DNA of 21,405 nucleotides from positions 1 through 21,405 of the IMG/VR virus record IMGVR_UViG_3300044612_001124, one strand, 5' to 3'. Under the pieces are notes generated by a model that made no database searches, was not told where the DNA came from, and worked only from the letters and a program-made list of their open reading frames with translations. Positions 1 to 8,262 of this stretch are shown here, piece after piece. This DNA is from a virus. The position numbers and the translations under genes were made by a program. Each line of letters opens with the position of its first letter. Position 1 is the first letter of the stretch.

Positions 1-840
1 ATACTGGAACGCCCGAATGTATACATCAAACAGGAGGTGTGCGTCAGTAAACACCTCTCCAATCTGCGGCGTCCTGCTTCGCGTAATCACAGGCCGCAGG
101 ACCGGCGGCATCACGTTTGTCCTGCGACGGAGAACAGCGGTCTGGTCGTCAAGGTCACCGGCGGTCGCGCCTATCGTGTGGCATATTGGCGCATAAGTGT
201 CAAATGAATAGACACACGACGGCAGTTTTACGGTCCATCCCTGAAGTGCTTCCTCAAAGCCTTCGTCCGTCAGAGGAGCCGCGTAGTCAATCATCCGAGC
301 CCGCCAGTAAACGTCGCGGCCGTGGACGAACGTAATGCCTTCGCTACAAGTTTCTGGTACATACGCGCAATTCACTGCGCCGTTGCTGAAGAACACGGCG
401 TTCGCAGTTACCGGGGTCGGCGGGTCGCCCGAGAAATCAGGGAAAAACTCAAGCATCTCTGGGTTCTGAATGCACAGTTGCGCTGGCCCTGCGTCAGCCG
501 TAAATGTTGTCTCCCTTGCCGGATACCAAGTCAGGTCAAGTAGCCCGTCTGCGTACTCCTGGTACCACGCGGTGCGTATTACTGTGGTGCAATCCTCTAG
601 GTCAGCACCCGTGCAACTAATGCCCGGAAGTCCGACGTGTGTGCTGAAGTAGTTCCCGCTCCGCTTCTGCGACCACTCCCCCCAGAATCCTTTGAGCGTG
701 ACCGTGACCGTTTCTGGCATCTGGCACTTTGCCGCGATGCAACAGCACCTCGGCTCGCCCCAGAAGTTGTATAGGTAGGAGAATACGTCGTCCCCGTACC
801 GCCCCAGTTTGAAGTCGTCTTCTATCGTCCCGTATGGCAC
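1..840 (-). CDS. Cysteine-rich tail protein, hypothetical, cut by the window edge
   Basis: A minus-strand frame is open without a stop from the GTG at 840 to base 1, giving at least 280 residues; the C-terminus lies outside the window. The GTG follows the previous TGA after one base. The product begins VPYGTIEDDFKLGRYGDDVF, has a Cys cluster (PRCCCIAAKC) near residue 30 and about ten further Cys, unusual for this operon. Segments such as PETVTVTLKGFWGEWSQ and SGNYFSTHVGLPG suggest a beta-rich domain. I do not recognise the family. The tail tip, baseplate or receptor-binding apparatus is the likely location by position. No competing frame here is credible. Confidence 0.7.
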   Translation of the reverse strand, partial: MPYGTIEDDFKLGRYGDDVFSYLYNFWGEPRCCCIAAKCQMPETVTVTLKGFWGEWSQKRSGNYFSTHVGLPGISCTGADLEDCTTVIRTAWYQEYADGLLDLTWYPARETTFTADAGPAQLCIQNPEMLEFFPDFSGDPPTPVTANAVFFSNGAVNCAYVPETCSEGITFVHGRDVYWRARMIDYAAPLTDEGFEEALQGWTVKLPSCVYSFDTYAPICHTIGATAGDLDDQTAVLRRRTNVMPPVLRPVITRSRTPQIGEVFTDAHLLFDVYIRAFQY

Positions 841-841
841 T

Positions 842-1228
842 TCAGCATTCCGCCGTAATGAGGATGTTTGTGCCGCCAACTGAAGCGAACGCGCAATATC
901 TGACGCGATCGTAGTTCGGCGGTATCGTCACGAAGATGTTTAGTACCGAGGCAGTTTCGGGGGAGCCGTTGCTGTACTTTGGAACAAGTGTGCCGTTACT
1001 GACTTCGTAAAGGTTCACCGTCTTAAACGTCCCCTTTTCCCACTGCGTGCCTGCGGTGCTGTACGCTCCGATGCTTACCGAAGAGCCCGCGGCCTGTCGC
1101 AGGGTAGAGTCTTCAAATCGGGTAGGTATTTTACCATCGCCAAACGAAAGCGGCATCGCATCGACGCGACGGACGGTCGAGGCGATCCGTTGCGCGAAAC
1201 TCTCGGTGATTTTGACGCCTTGTGACAT
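842..1228 (-). CDS. Tail tip protein, hypothetical
   Basis: A 128-residue protein of unrecognised family. It begins with a helical segment, MSQGVKITESFAQRIASTVR, and continues as a beta-rich domain (KGTFKTVNLYEVSNG, then SVLNIFVTIPPNYDRVRY) ending in ILITAEC. It starts four bases after the TGA of the preceding gene and ends one base before the GTG of the next, so it belongs to the same transcript. A small tail-tip or adaptor role is plausible from its place downstream of the tape measure gene. Confidence 0.6.
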   Translation of the reverse strand: MSQGVKITESFAQRIASTVRRVDAMPLSFGDGKIPTRFEDSTLRQAAGSSVSIGAYSTAGTQWEKGTFKTVNLYEVSNGTLVPKYSNGSPETASVLNIFVTIPPNYDRVRYCAFASVGGTNILITAEC

Positions 1229-1232
1229 TGGG

Positions 1233-2351
1233 TCAATCTAAGCGAAGTCTCATAAGGCCCATGTTGAAGTCAGCGAATACTTGGCATCGCTGCACAAGAG
1301 GCATGAGGGAGAGTTTTCTCGGCGTGCCGTTCCAGTTAAGTGCCACCGGCTGGGCGCTGGGGCGCTGCGCGGCTTTTGAATTAGGCGCGGAAATGAGCAC
1401 GTTAGCCCGGCTGTTTTCGCCCACCAGAGTCGGCTCAATGACTGCATTTGCAAGGCTAGGATCAATAGTGCCCAGGTCTGTTAGTTTCAGCGCAAGCGAC
1501 CCCTTTTCGACAGTGTTGTCGGCAGTCGCCCCGGCCACGTTTTTCACGTTGAAGCCCGACACGGGGATGGCAATATCCCAGCCGAGGAACTCATTTAGGT
1601 AACTATTAAACCCAGGCTTGTACACAAACTCGTAGTTTGCCTTCCAGCCTCGCCATCGCCTATTCCCAACGATCTCGGCGTGTGGCGTTGCCGATATGCC
1701 TTTCAGCATCACGCTCCTTGCACCGCACTGAAGCGCGCCTATCCTGAACGCGGCTGTGTTGACCTGACCCACATACATGGCGAATATGTTCGGGTCATTT
1801 GCCTGTGTTTGCTCCACCTTGATCGTGACGATCGGCTGCATCGTCATTACGCCGTCGTACATATCGCCGACCGGGTTTTTAGCCATGCCCCACTGGCCTA
1901 CGCCGGGTGCTTGCGGGGGCCAGATGGGCTTCCAGTGCCAACTCGGCGCTTCGATCGCGCTGGTGTCGGTGCTCCAGTTAGCCTTTCGAGCCTCTGGGGG
2001 CTGCGATCGGGGGTCCGCGTTCCCGCCAGCGCCAGTCTCGTACCCACCGCTCTGGAGCGAGAGTGCTTGCGACGAGTAGTTCGCCGTGACGATAAAGACA
2101 TGGCGACTGTCGCCGTCCGGCTTTACGTCGATGGAGTCGCAAACACAGAATGGATTTAAGGGGTGCAGTTGCCCGACCGTAGTTCCGACGCGAGGTCGGA
2201 CGTCATCGGTAACGATGTCCTGCGGGTTCTCGTAGACGATCTTCCACACCCGCTGAAAACGCAAACTGGAAGACCCGGAGCCTCCGGCAGCGTCAAGGGC
2301 GAGCGTAGCACTTGAGCCAGACGTGATTTCTTTGACTAACTTAACGCCCAT
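1233..2351 (-). CDS. Distal tail protein, hypothetical
   Basis: I do not recognise the family. The 372-residue product has no signal peptide or membrane span, looks largely beta-stranded, and has a Trp/Pro-rich stretch at about 126-155 (PSWHWKPIWPPQAPGVGQWG) that could be an extended loop or binding surface. VMTMQPIVTIKVEQT and RRWRGWKANYEFVYKPGFNS are the best-conserved-looking segments. Its ATG shares one base with the stop of the tape measure gene, so it is translationally coupled and takes the position where siphoviruses encode the distal tail (Dit-like) or hub protein. That role is inferred from position only. Confidence 0.65.
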   Translation of the reverse strand: MGVKLVKEITSGSSATLALDAAGGSGSSSLRFQRVWKIVYENPQDIVTDDVRPRVGTTVGQLHPLNPFCVCDSIDVKPDGDSRHVFIVTANYSSQALSLQSGGYETGAGGNADPRSQPPEARKANWSTDTSAIEAPSWHWKPIWPPQAPGVGQWGMAKNPVGDMYDGVMTMQPIVTIKVEQTQANDPNIFAMYVGQVNTAAFRIGALQCGARSVMLKGISATPHAEIVGNRRWRGWKANYEFVYKPGFNSYLNEFLGWDIAIPVSGFNVKNVAGATADNTVEKGSLALKLTDLGTIDPSLANAVIEPTLVGENSRANVLISAPNSKAAQRPSAQPVALNWNGTPRKLSLMPLVQRCQVFADFNMGLMRLRLD

Positions 2352-5300
2352 TAGAGATTCACCACTACGCCCGTCGATTGCAGGACGGCCCTTTCAACGG
2401 CTTCGAGGAGGCTTGACTGCTTCTTTAGTTCGGCAAGGTTCGCATCCCTCGCCGAGTCGTCGCCTCGAATGAGGCGGTTAAGTTCGGAGGCACCCTGTGC
2501 CGTATTGATGTCGCTGACGTTGAGGGCGGCCCTGGATGGCCCCTGAAGGCGTGCTGTCATCACCTCCTCGCCCAACTGGGCGTAGAGCGGGGCGACGTCC
2601 TTTGCCATCTCCATAGCGGCTTTTCGGGCAAGGCCGCGAATCTCATTGCCTCGCCCCTCGTCTCGGAGGAACTTTGCGGCGTTGCCGAGGTCGCCGGCCT
2701 GTCTGGCGATCTCTTCCTTTCGGCGATCCTCTTCGGTTCGGCCCATCTCCAGGCCACGCTCGATCGACTGCCGCCGCTGCATCTCGCGGTCGGCCTTGTC
2801 GGCCTTGTCGCGTTCAGCCTGAACCTCTGGGCGACTCTCGAACTCGCGTTGCTGTTCTGAACGCAGGCGTCGGGCCTCGGCGGCGGCGTCCTCGCGCTGC
2901 GCGGATGTACCGCTCTCGCCCGCCGCAAACTTCTCAAGTTCAGCGATCCTGTCGGCCCGTGCCTTCGCCGCCGGATTCTGGCCGGTCGCCATCTCATCCT
3001 CGAATGCCACACGCTGCTCGTTGATGGACTTTTCTGCGCGCTGCCTCTCGTCCTCGGCGTCCTGCATTGCCTGTTCGGCACGCTCCCGCTGCCCTCGTGC
3101 CCGTCGGGCCTCTGGCGAGTTTGCGCCGAAGGTCGCCGCCGCCTCGTTCTCGCGCCGGCGAGCGTCGCCAGCCCGGCCGGTCGCCTCACCGACCAAGGTG
3201 TTCTGGAGGGTCATCGCAGCCTTGTTAAGGGCTTCTTGGAAACCGCCCAGCGCGACGGACGTGGCGAGGATTTCTGCCGCCACGTTGTTCTGGGCGTCAA
3301 TCTCTCCTTGGATTGCCCGCGCTCTCTTATCTCCTTCCGGCGTCCTCTCTCGGATGGCCTCGTCACGACGCTTCTCAAGGTCGCTGCGTCGCACCTCCAT
3401 TTCAGTCATCTGGCCTTGAAGGTTTGAGATACCAACGCCGGACAGGTTCTTTCGGGCTGCGTCAAGCATCCCCTCGGTGCTGAAGGACTTCCGCAAAGCC
3501 TCCCAGACCTTGTTGTCAAGCAAATTGACGCGAACCTTTTCGATCCGGTCGCGGAGGTCGTTCATCGCGTCGTCAAATGGAGACTCGATACCGGCAGCGA
3601 TAGCCGCCTCCATGTCTCGCTGGAGTTGCTCCATCTCGGTGCGCAGGTCGAGCCCTTGTATTCCGCCACCGAGGGCTGCGGAATCGCCGACGACGCTGTC
3701 CAGGCTGGCTGCCATGCCCGACATCTGCCGCTGACGCATCTCGTTCGCAAGGGCGATGCGGTCCTTTTCCTGGGCGCTGGCCGCATCCGCTGCATCGACG
3801 GCTGCCCTGGCCTGCCGGACGCCTGCGCGTTGCTCAAACCTACGCCGGAGTTCCAACTCGGCTTCTTCGGCGTCGATCCTTGCCTTCTCTTGATCCTCGG
3901 CAGAATTCTCTCTGTTGGCCGCCCCCGCCCTGCCGGCCCTCACCCGCTCGGCAAGGGCCGAGAGTTCAGCGTTGCCTGGAATCTCTGCCTCAAATTGAAT
4001 TCGCTCTCGATTGAGGGCTCGCTCTAGCGCCCGATCGCGGCCTTCTTGATTCCTGGCTTCCGCTTGTGCGTCAGCCGCCGCCCCGGCGAAAGCGGGATTT
4101 CGATTGGCCGCCCGACGAAGTTCCTGTTCCCTGTTCTGCGCCTCCTGCACAAGCGTGCGAGAGAGAGCCACGGCGGCCTCTTCGATCGCGCGTTGGAAGA
4201 TGGCGACGGCATTGGCGGCGGCTTCAAGTTGTGTCGTAAGCCGATCGACGCGATCCAGTTCGTACTCGGCCCTGTTGGCTCCGAACTCGTCGCCTCTCGT
4301 CCTGGCACGATCTCGCTCGCCTTCCAGTTGCTGCCGCATCGCCTGCGCCCTGGCGATGTCGGTGGCGATGTTCGACGGGCCGATGCCGCTAAGTTGCTCT
4401 GCCGCGCGGTCGAGCCGTTCCTTCGTCGGCACCAGAGCGCCGAGGGCTACGTCGCGAGCGAACTTGTCGGCTTCTTGATAGAGGAACTCAAGAGCCTTCG
4501 CAGCGTCGTCAGCGGCCTTCTCTAGTTCCGCCGTGTTTCCGCCTTCCCGAGTCACCTTCTCCAGTTCGGTGATGATGGCGGCGAACTCCTCCGAGACGCC
4601 GGCGATCTGTGACTCAAACTGCGAAGTGACGTTGCTGCCCAGGCCCAGGCCGGCGACGCGGTCGCGAACGCCGGGAGTCAGTTCGGCCGCGGCGGCGGCG
4701 GCCATCGCGCGAGGCATGAATCGTTCGTTGCGACGGAGGACGATGTCCTCTTGAATCCTTGCCCTCTCCTCCTCCAACCTCGCGATTTGTTCTCGGGCTC
4801 GCCGGATTGCCGTCGTCCCGCTCGCCTCACTAGACATTTCTGGAACATAGTCTGCGCGAGCCCTCTCAAAGAAGTTTGACGATTTGATTGCATCGCCTAA
4901 CTCCGCTATTTGCTTATCGAGGGCGGCAACCGCGTCCTCTGGCCCTTTGACGTCAGAGGCTTTCTCTCCTGACGCCTCCCTCGCGCGACGGGCAGAGGCC
5001 GCGTCCGTCGCCTCCCAGTTCGAGCGACTCGAACCACGCAGGGCTATTTCCGCAGCGCGGGCCGCGTTGAGGTCCGCGTTGACTTGACTCATCGACGGAG
5101 GGGCTATGCTTCGGGACTGTATTGCGTCCCGCTGCTTCTTCGCCTCGTCGAGTTCTCGCAGCAACCTCGCTCTGGCTCCGATGTCCGTAGCCTTCTCGAC
5201 TTGCCCCTCAAGGGAGAGAACTCGGGACTGCGCTTGCGCGAAATCGGCGCTGCTTCCTAACACCCTCGACTTCGCAAGTTCGACGGCCTCTGCCCTGCGA

Positions 5301-7603
5301 TCTTTCGCAAAGTCTTCGGCCTTCGACTGACCTCCACCCATCCCTGATTCACGAAGCGCTTTCCCGAGTTCTTTGTAAGCCTCGGCCGTCTTCTCTGCGA
5401 TATTCTTAGACTTCTCAAGTTCGCCGTTTAGAGCCTTGTTCTGCTCCTCGAACTTACTGAAGTCAAAAATTGCTCTGGCAAGCGGGATGGCGAGCGTCGT
5501 CCCGATCACAGCGCCCAGACCAATCCAGAGCCCTGTTGTTCCGCCCAGGATGAACGCCATCTGCGTGATGTTGTTGCTGATGGCTCGGAGTTTGAACTCC
5601 AGGCCGCCAGTGGACGACATGAAATCGTCGACGGCAAATGCAGCCTGCCCCATAGCGAGGTTAAACTTGTCGGCCCCCATGCGGCCAACGTCGCCCATGC
5701 TCGACCGCTGGACGTTCTGAACGAATCCTGTCGCCTGCTTCTGAGTCATCAACTTTTCGGCCACTGCGACTTGGGCAATCTTGCCAAGGAGTTCGTCCAA
5801 GTCCTTCTTAGTGGTGGCTGTCGAAAGCGTGCCGGCCTTCGCAGAGTCGATTAGCGCCTTCTGATACTTCCCGATCGCGGTCGCCACCGGCCCGCTGGCT
5901 GTCGCGCCGACGGCAGCCATGCCTTGACGGATGGCTTCCAGTTGCGACGAGTAGCCGCTAACTGCGTTGCTATTTAGGAACGAGCCGAAGTTTCCGCGGA
6001 ACTGTGCCGCCGCCTGGGCTCGCTTGAGGTTTCGCTCAAGGTTGACTGCTTCTTGGGCTGCCTTCGCGAGTTGGCCGGCGGTCGGGTTGTTTCCGAGGGC
6101 GAATACAGCCTGCTTCGCCTTCTCCAAGGCGGGGATTAGTTTCGCTTGAACAGGAATCGGAAGGTCGGACATCGCCGACTGAAGCGACCGAACTTTCGAC
6201 GCCAAGTCTCCGACACGAGCCGCCGACGAGTCCGGGGAATCGCCAAACATTCCCTTGAATCGCCTGTCCTCGTTCTCCCGCAGCCTGTCTGGGAGATAGT
6301 TTGGCGGAAGAGTCGTCGCGCGTCGGCTGAAACGAACCGTCGCAGCGTCGATCTCCTCGTCTCGCTTTCGGTTTTCCTCGGCAACCCTGTCCCGAAAGAA
6401 GTTGGGAGGAAGATTTGTTACCCGGCGGCTGGACAAGCCAATAAGGTGACTCTCAAAATCCTTGATCTTCGACGTCGCCTGGGATGTGTCGACGTCGAGC
6501 GGAAGTTGCTTCGACAACCTTGCCATAAGGCCGTCGAGGACGTCCTGAACCCGTAAGAGTTTTGCCTCCGCTTCAGCACGGCCAGCGTCGGTGGTTGCTC
6601 CAACAACGCCAGAGTAGGCATCCGAAGCCCTCTGCGCGTTTCTGTTGATTCTCTGGGTGAGCCTTGATACGTCAGGCGCGCCCTCCATAAACGAGGCGGG
6701 CTGGCCGGCTGCCCTATTGGTGAGCGACCTTGCGGACTGAAGTTGTGCCGCGAGCCGCGGGTTGGCGAACGCCAACTCCCTCCCGGTGCTCATGCCGCCG
6801 ATCGCGGCCTGGGCTTCAGCCAGTTGCTTTAGAACTGAGAGCAACCCTCGGGCCTCTCTCGACACAGAGCCGAACTGACTACTTGCCCCGACCGTCCCCA
6901 ACGAGTCCTTTACGGCCTCTGCCTTGGCTTGAACTTGAGCCATTGCCGCAGAGACATTTTGCTGCATGGCTAGGCCCAGGCCCGCCGCAACTCTGGCCGC
7001 TTCGTTCAGCGGTTCCGCGATAAGTTTGGCCGCGGCGGCCGTCTGCCGCATCTTCAATTCGGCGGCGTCGAGCCCTTGCTTTCCGACAATCTCAATCGCG
7101 ACCGTGATCTGGTCGAGCGACTGCAACTTCTCGAACTTGTTGATGACCTCCTGCTCCTCCTTGCTCATTGCAGCGAGGAGTGACCTTGCCTGTTGCAGGC
7201 CGCCAAGGTCTGAGACGAACTTTATGTCCTTCGACGTGATTTTCGAGATCGCATCACGAAGTTCCGACACCTTGGCGAATCCGGTGCCGGTGACGCTGAT
7301 GTCGATCTGCCGCTTGCCAAGAGACGCAAGGCGGTTCTTCAGTCCTTCGATGTCCTTAAAGGCTCCCTCGAAGCCCTTAAAAGACAACTTCATCGAGGAC
7401 GCGGCCTGGAGCGCGCGCTCCATCTTCTGGAGCGGCGTGTAGATACCCTCGAAAGACTTCGAGGCGCTTGATGAGGCAGAGGAGAGGTTGCTCTGGACAG
7501 TCCTGGCGAACTTCTGGACGTCGGACGCCGCGGCATCCAACTTCGGCTTGAAGTCGCCAGTGTTCGCAGTGACGATCGCCGAGATTTTGCCGAGGTAGCC
7601 CAT
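2351..7603 (-). CDS. Tail tape measure protein
   Basis: At 1750 residues this is the longest gene in the window and sits right after the chaperone pair, the fixed place of tape measure genes. The protein sets tail length and is threaded through the tube, leaving at infection. Residues 1-650 are helical and Ala/Ser/Lys-rich. A hydrophobic Gly-rich segment at about 681-713 (ILGGTTGLWIGLGAVIGTTL) is the likely membrane-spanning part. Residues 715-1700 are strongly charged coiled coil with long runs of Glu, Arg, Ala and Gln. Two internal duplications are visible, at 391-417 against 425-451 and at about 1057-1285 against 1373-1613. I see no lytic transglycosylase or peptidase motif. Start ATG follows the T-frame TAA without a gap, and the stop overlaps the next ATG by one base (TAATG). 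Confidence 0.95.
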   Translation of the reverse strand: MGYLGKISAIVTANTGDFKPKLDAAASDVQKFARTVQSNLSSASSSASKSFEGIYTPLQKMERALQAASSMKLSFKGFEGAFKDIEGLKNRLASLGKRQIDISVTGTGFAKVSELRDAISKITSKDIKFVSDLGGLQQARSLLAAMSKEEQEVINKFEKLQSLDQITVAIEIVGKQGLDAAELKMRQTAAAAKLIAEPLNEAARVAAGLGLAMQQNVSAAMAQVQAKAEAVKDSLGTVGASSQFGSVSREARGLLSVLKQLAEAQAAIGGMSTGRELAFANPRLAAQLQSARSLTNRAAGQPASFMEGAPDVSRLTQRINRNAQRASDAYSGVVGATTDAGRAEAEAKLLRVQDVLDGLMARLSKQLPLDVDTSQATSKIKDFESHLIGLSSRRVTNLPPNFFRDRVAEENRKRDEEIDAATVRFSRRATTLPPNYLPDRLRENEDRRFKGMFGDSPDSSAARVGDLASKVRSLQSAMSDLPIPVQAKLIPALEKAKQAVFALGNNPTAGQLAKAAQEAVNLERNLKRAQAAAQFRGNFGSFLNSNAVSGYSSQLEAIRQGMAAVGATASGPVATAIGKYQKALIDSAKAGTLSTATTKKDLDELLGKIAQVAVAEKLMTQKQATGFVQNVQRSSMGDVGRMGADKFNLAMGQAAFAVDDFMSSTGGLEFKLRAISNNITQMAFILGGTTGLWIGLGAVIGTTLAIPLARAIFDFSKFEEQNKALNGELEKSKNIAEKTAEAYKELGKALRESGMGGGQSKAEDFAKDRRAEAVELAKSRVLGSSADFAQAQSRVLSLEGQVEKATDIGARARLLRELDEAKKQRDAIQSRSIAPPSMSQVNADLNAARAAEIALRGSSRSNWEATDAASARRAREASGEKASDVKGPEDAVAALDKQIAELGDAIKSSNFFERARADYVPEMSSEASGTTAIRRAREQIARLEEERARIQEDIVLRRNERFMPRAMAAAAAAELTPGVRDRVAGLGLGSNVTSQFESQIAGVSEEFAAIITELEKVTREGGNTAELEKAADDAAKALEFLYQEADKFARDVALGALVPTKERLDRAAEQLSGIGPSNIATDIARAQAMRQQLEGERDRARTRGDEFGANRAEYELDRVDRLTTQLEAAANAVAIFQRAIEEAAVALSRTLVQEAQNREQELRRAANRNPAFAGAAADAQAEARNQEGRDRALERALNRERIQFEAEIPGNAELSALAERVRAGRAGAANRENSAEDQEKARIDAEEAELELRRRFEQRAGVRQARAAVDAADAASAQEKDRIALANEMRQRQMSGMAASLDSVVGDSAALGGGIQGLDLRTEMEQLQRDMEAAIAAGIESPFDDAMNDLRDRIEKVRVNLLDNKVWEALRKSFSTEGMLDAARKNLSGVGISNLQGQMTEMEVRRSDLEKRRDEAIRERTPEGDKRARAIQGEIDAQNNVAAEILATSVALGGFQEALNKAAMTLQNTLVGEATGRAGDARRRENEAAATFGANSPEARRARGQRERAEQAMQDAEDERQRAEKSINEQRVAFEDEMATGQNPAAKARADRIAELEKFAAGESGTSAQREDAAAEARRLRSEQQREFESRPEVQAERDKADKADREMQRRQSIERGLEMGRTEEDRRKEEIARQAGDLGNAAKFLRDEGRGNEIRGLARKAAMEMAKDVAPLYAQLGEEVMTARLQGPSRAALNVSDINTAQGASELNRLIRGDDSARDANLAELKKQSSLLEAVERAVLQSTGVVVNL
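2765..3487 (-). repeat. Tape measure internal repeat, copy B
   Basis: Residues about 1373-1613 of the tape measure. It matches copy A in order: LSGVG (1387), FQEALNKAAMTLQNTLVGEA (1455-1474) and NEQRVAFEDEMATG (1528-1541). The offset between copies is about 316-319 residues, so few gaps are needed over roughly 230 residues. Confidence 0.7.
3749..4435 (-). repeat. Tape measure internal repeat, copy A
   Basis: Residues about 1057-1285 of the tape measure. Anchors shared with copy B are LSGIG (1071), FQRAIEEAAVALSRTLVQEA (1136-1155) and the later NRERIQFEAEIPG segment (1198-1210). The repeat is visible at protein level only; the DNA has diverged. It lies in the charged coiled-coil half. Confidence 0.7.
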
Positions 7604-8241
7604 TTATAGACCCTGCAACTTTTTAAACTCTGCGATCATCTCCTGTTCGCCCTGCGCCGGCCGCTTGGCAACAGGCATGAAAGCAGACTCCTCTGGGATG
7701 TCCTGCTTCTTGTAGTTACCAGAGGCCGCCATCACGATCCGGCAAAGCCTCGCCGTCTGTTGCCACGAGTCGGGGAGCGGCCACCTCTGGTCATAGGCGT
7801 ACCACTCGCTCAACTCTTCACTATCAACCTCCCGAAGGAGTTGTTTGACCGTCTTCCCTAGCGAGAGCGCTAGTTTGAAGTAGAAGCGTCGCTCGGGTCG
7901 ACGGTCGAATCGTTTCCCAGTTCGTCAATCGCCTCGTTGGTGAAGGCGTTCAGCGACCATGCCTTCTCGAACAGACGATTGAGGACGAGGCTGGACTTCT
8001 TGCCCAGTTCCGTAACCTCCGCGTCGGTGAAGAGTCGCGCGCCGTTTTCGTCACACAGCGTGAGGACGAGGAAGCGGCTGCGGAAGTTCTTCATCTTCTG
8101 TTCCGAGTAGCCGTCCTCGAAGCAGTCGCGGTCCAGGCCGCTAATCGTCTTGATGTACACGTCGCCGCCCCACTCTGGGACGTTGACCTTGTCCAACTTG
8201 AAGTCACCAGCCGAAAGAATCGCTGACTTACTAAGAGCCAT
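7604..8241 (-). CDS. Tail assembly chaperone GT fusion made by -1 ribosomal frameshift
   Basis: A -1 shift at GGGAAAC (7918 to 7912) takes the ribosome after codon 110 of the G-like gene into a frame that stays open to the TAA at 7604. The joined product is about 212 residues: 110 from G and 102 from the T part. The T part has the expected character: ERRFYFKLALSLGKTVKQLL, then SEELSEWYAYDQRW and a basic C-terminal half. Tail chaperone T domains commonly show this short L-G-x-T-V-x-E/Q-L pattern followed by a SEELSEW-like motif. The T frame has no good start of its own; a TTG at 7813 lies in the middle of this motif. The TAA directly abuts the ATG of the tape measure gene, to which T domains bind in lambda. 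Confidence 0.85.
7870..8241 (-). CDS. Tail assembly chaperone, G-like (unshifted product)
   Basis: This 123-residue protein corresponds to the G-type chaperone that keeps the tape measure soluble and recruits tube subunits. The opening is characteristic of phage tail chaperones: SKSAILSAGDFKLDKVNVPE, then WGGDVYIKTISGLDRDCFE, with the conserved PEWGG turn and a GLDRD segment. The second half is helical (FRSRFLVLTLCDENGARLF, then LNRLFEKAWSLNAFT). It ends in an Asp/Ser/Thr-rich tail that is read only when the ribosome does not shift at 7918-7912. GAGGG precedes the ATG at 8241. It is not part of the virion in known systems. Confidence 0.88.
   Translation of the reverse strand: MALSKSAILSAGDFKLDKVNVPEWGGDVYIKTISGLDRDCFEDGYSEQKMKNFRSRFLVLTLCDENGARLFTDAEVTELGKKSSLVLNRLFEKAWSLNAFTNEAIDELGNDSTVDPSDASTSN
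7912..7918 (-). promoter_or_regulatory. Programmed -1 frameshift slippery site GGGAAAC
   Basis: On the minus strand codons 108-110 of the G-like gene read CTG GGA AAC, so the heptamer G GGA AAC is in exact X XXY YYZ phase. The lambda G/T site is GGGAAAG. The -1 frame entered at 7912 is the frame of the downstream T domain. A weak 5-bp GC stem (CGTCG and CGACG with a 7-base loop) begins eight bases after the heptamer and may help, although lambda-type sites do not always need a strong structure. Confidence 0.88.
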
Positions 8242-8262
8242 AAAACCCTCAAGGAAAAGAAA

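Noticed and set aside
2560-3189. 209-codon minus-strand frame inside the tape measure gene
   Set aside because: Its product is almost only Arg, Pro, Ser and Ala, as expected for an off-frame reading of a charged GC-rich coiled-coil gene. The tape measure frame is continuous through the region.
7604-7813. Separate 69-residue gene starting at TTG 7813
   Set aside because: The start lies within the conserved SEELSEW segment of the T domain, has no ribosome-binding site of its own, and the frame joins the G-like gene at a correctly phased slippery heptamer.
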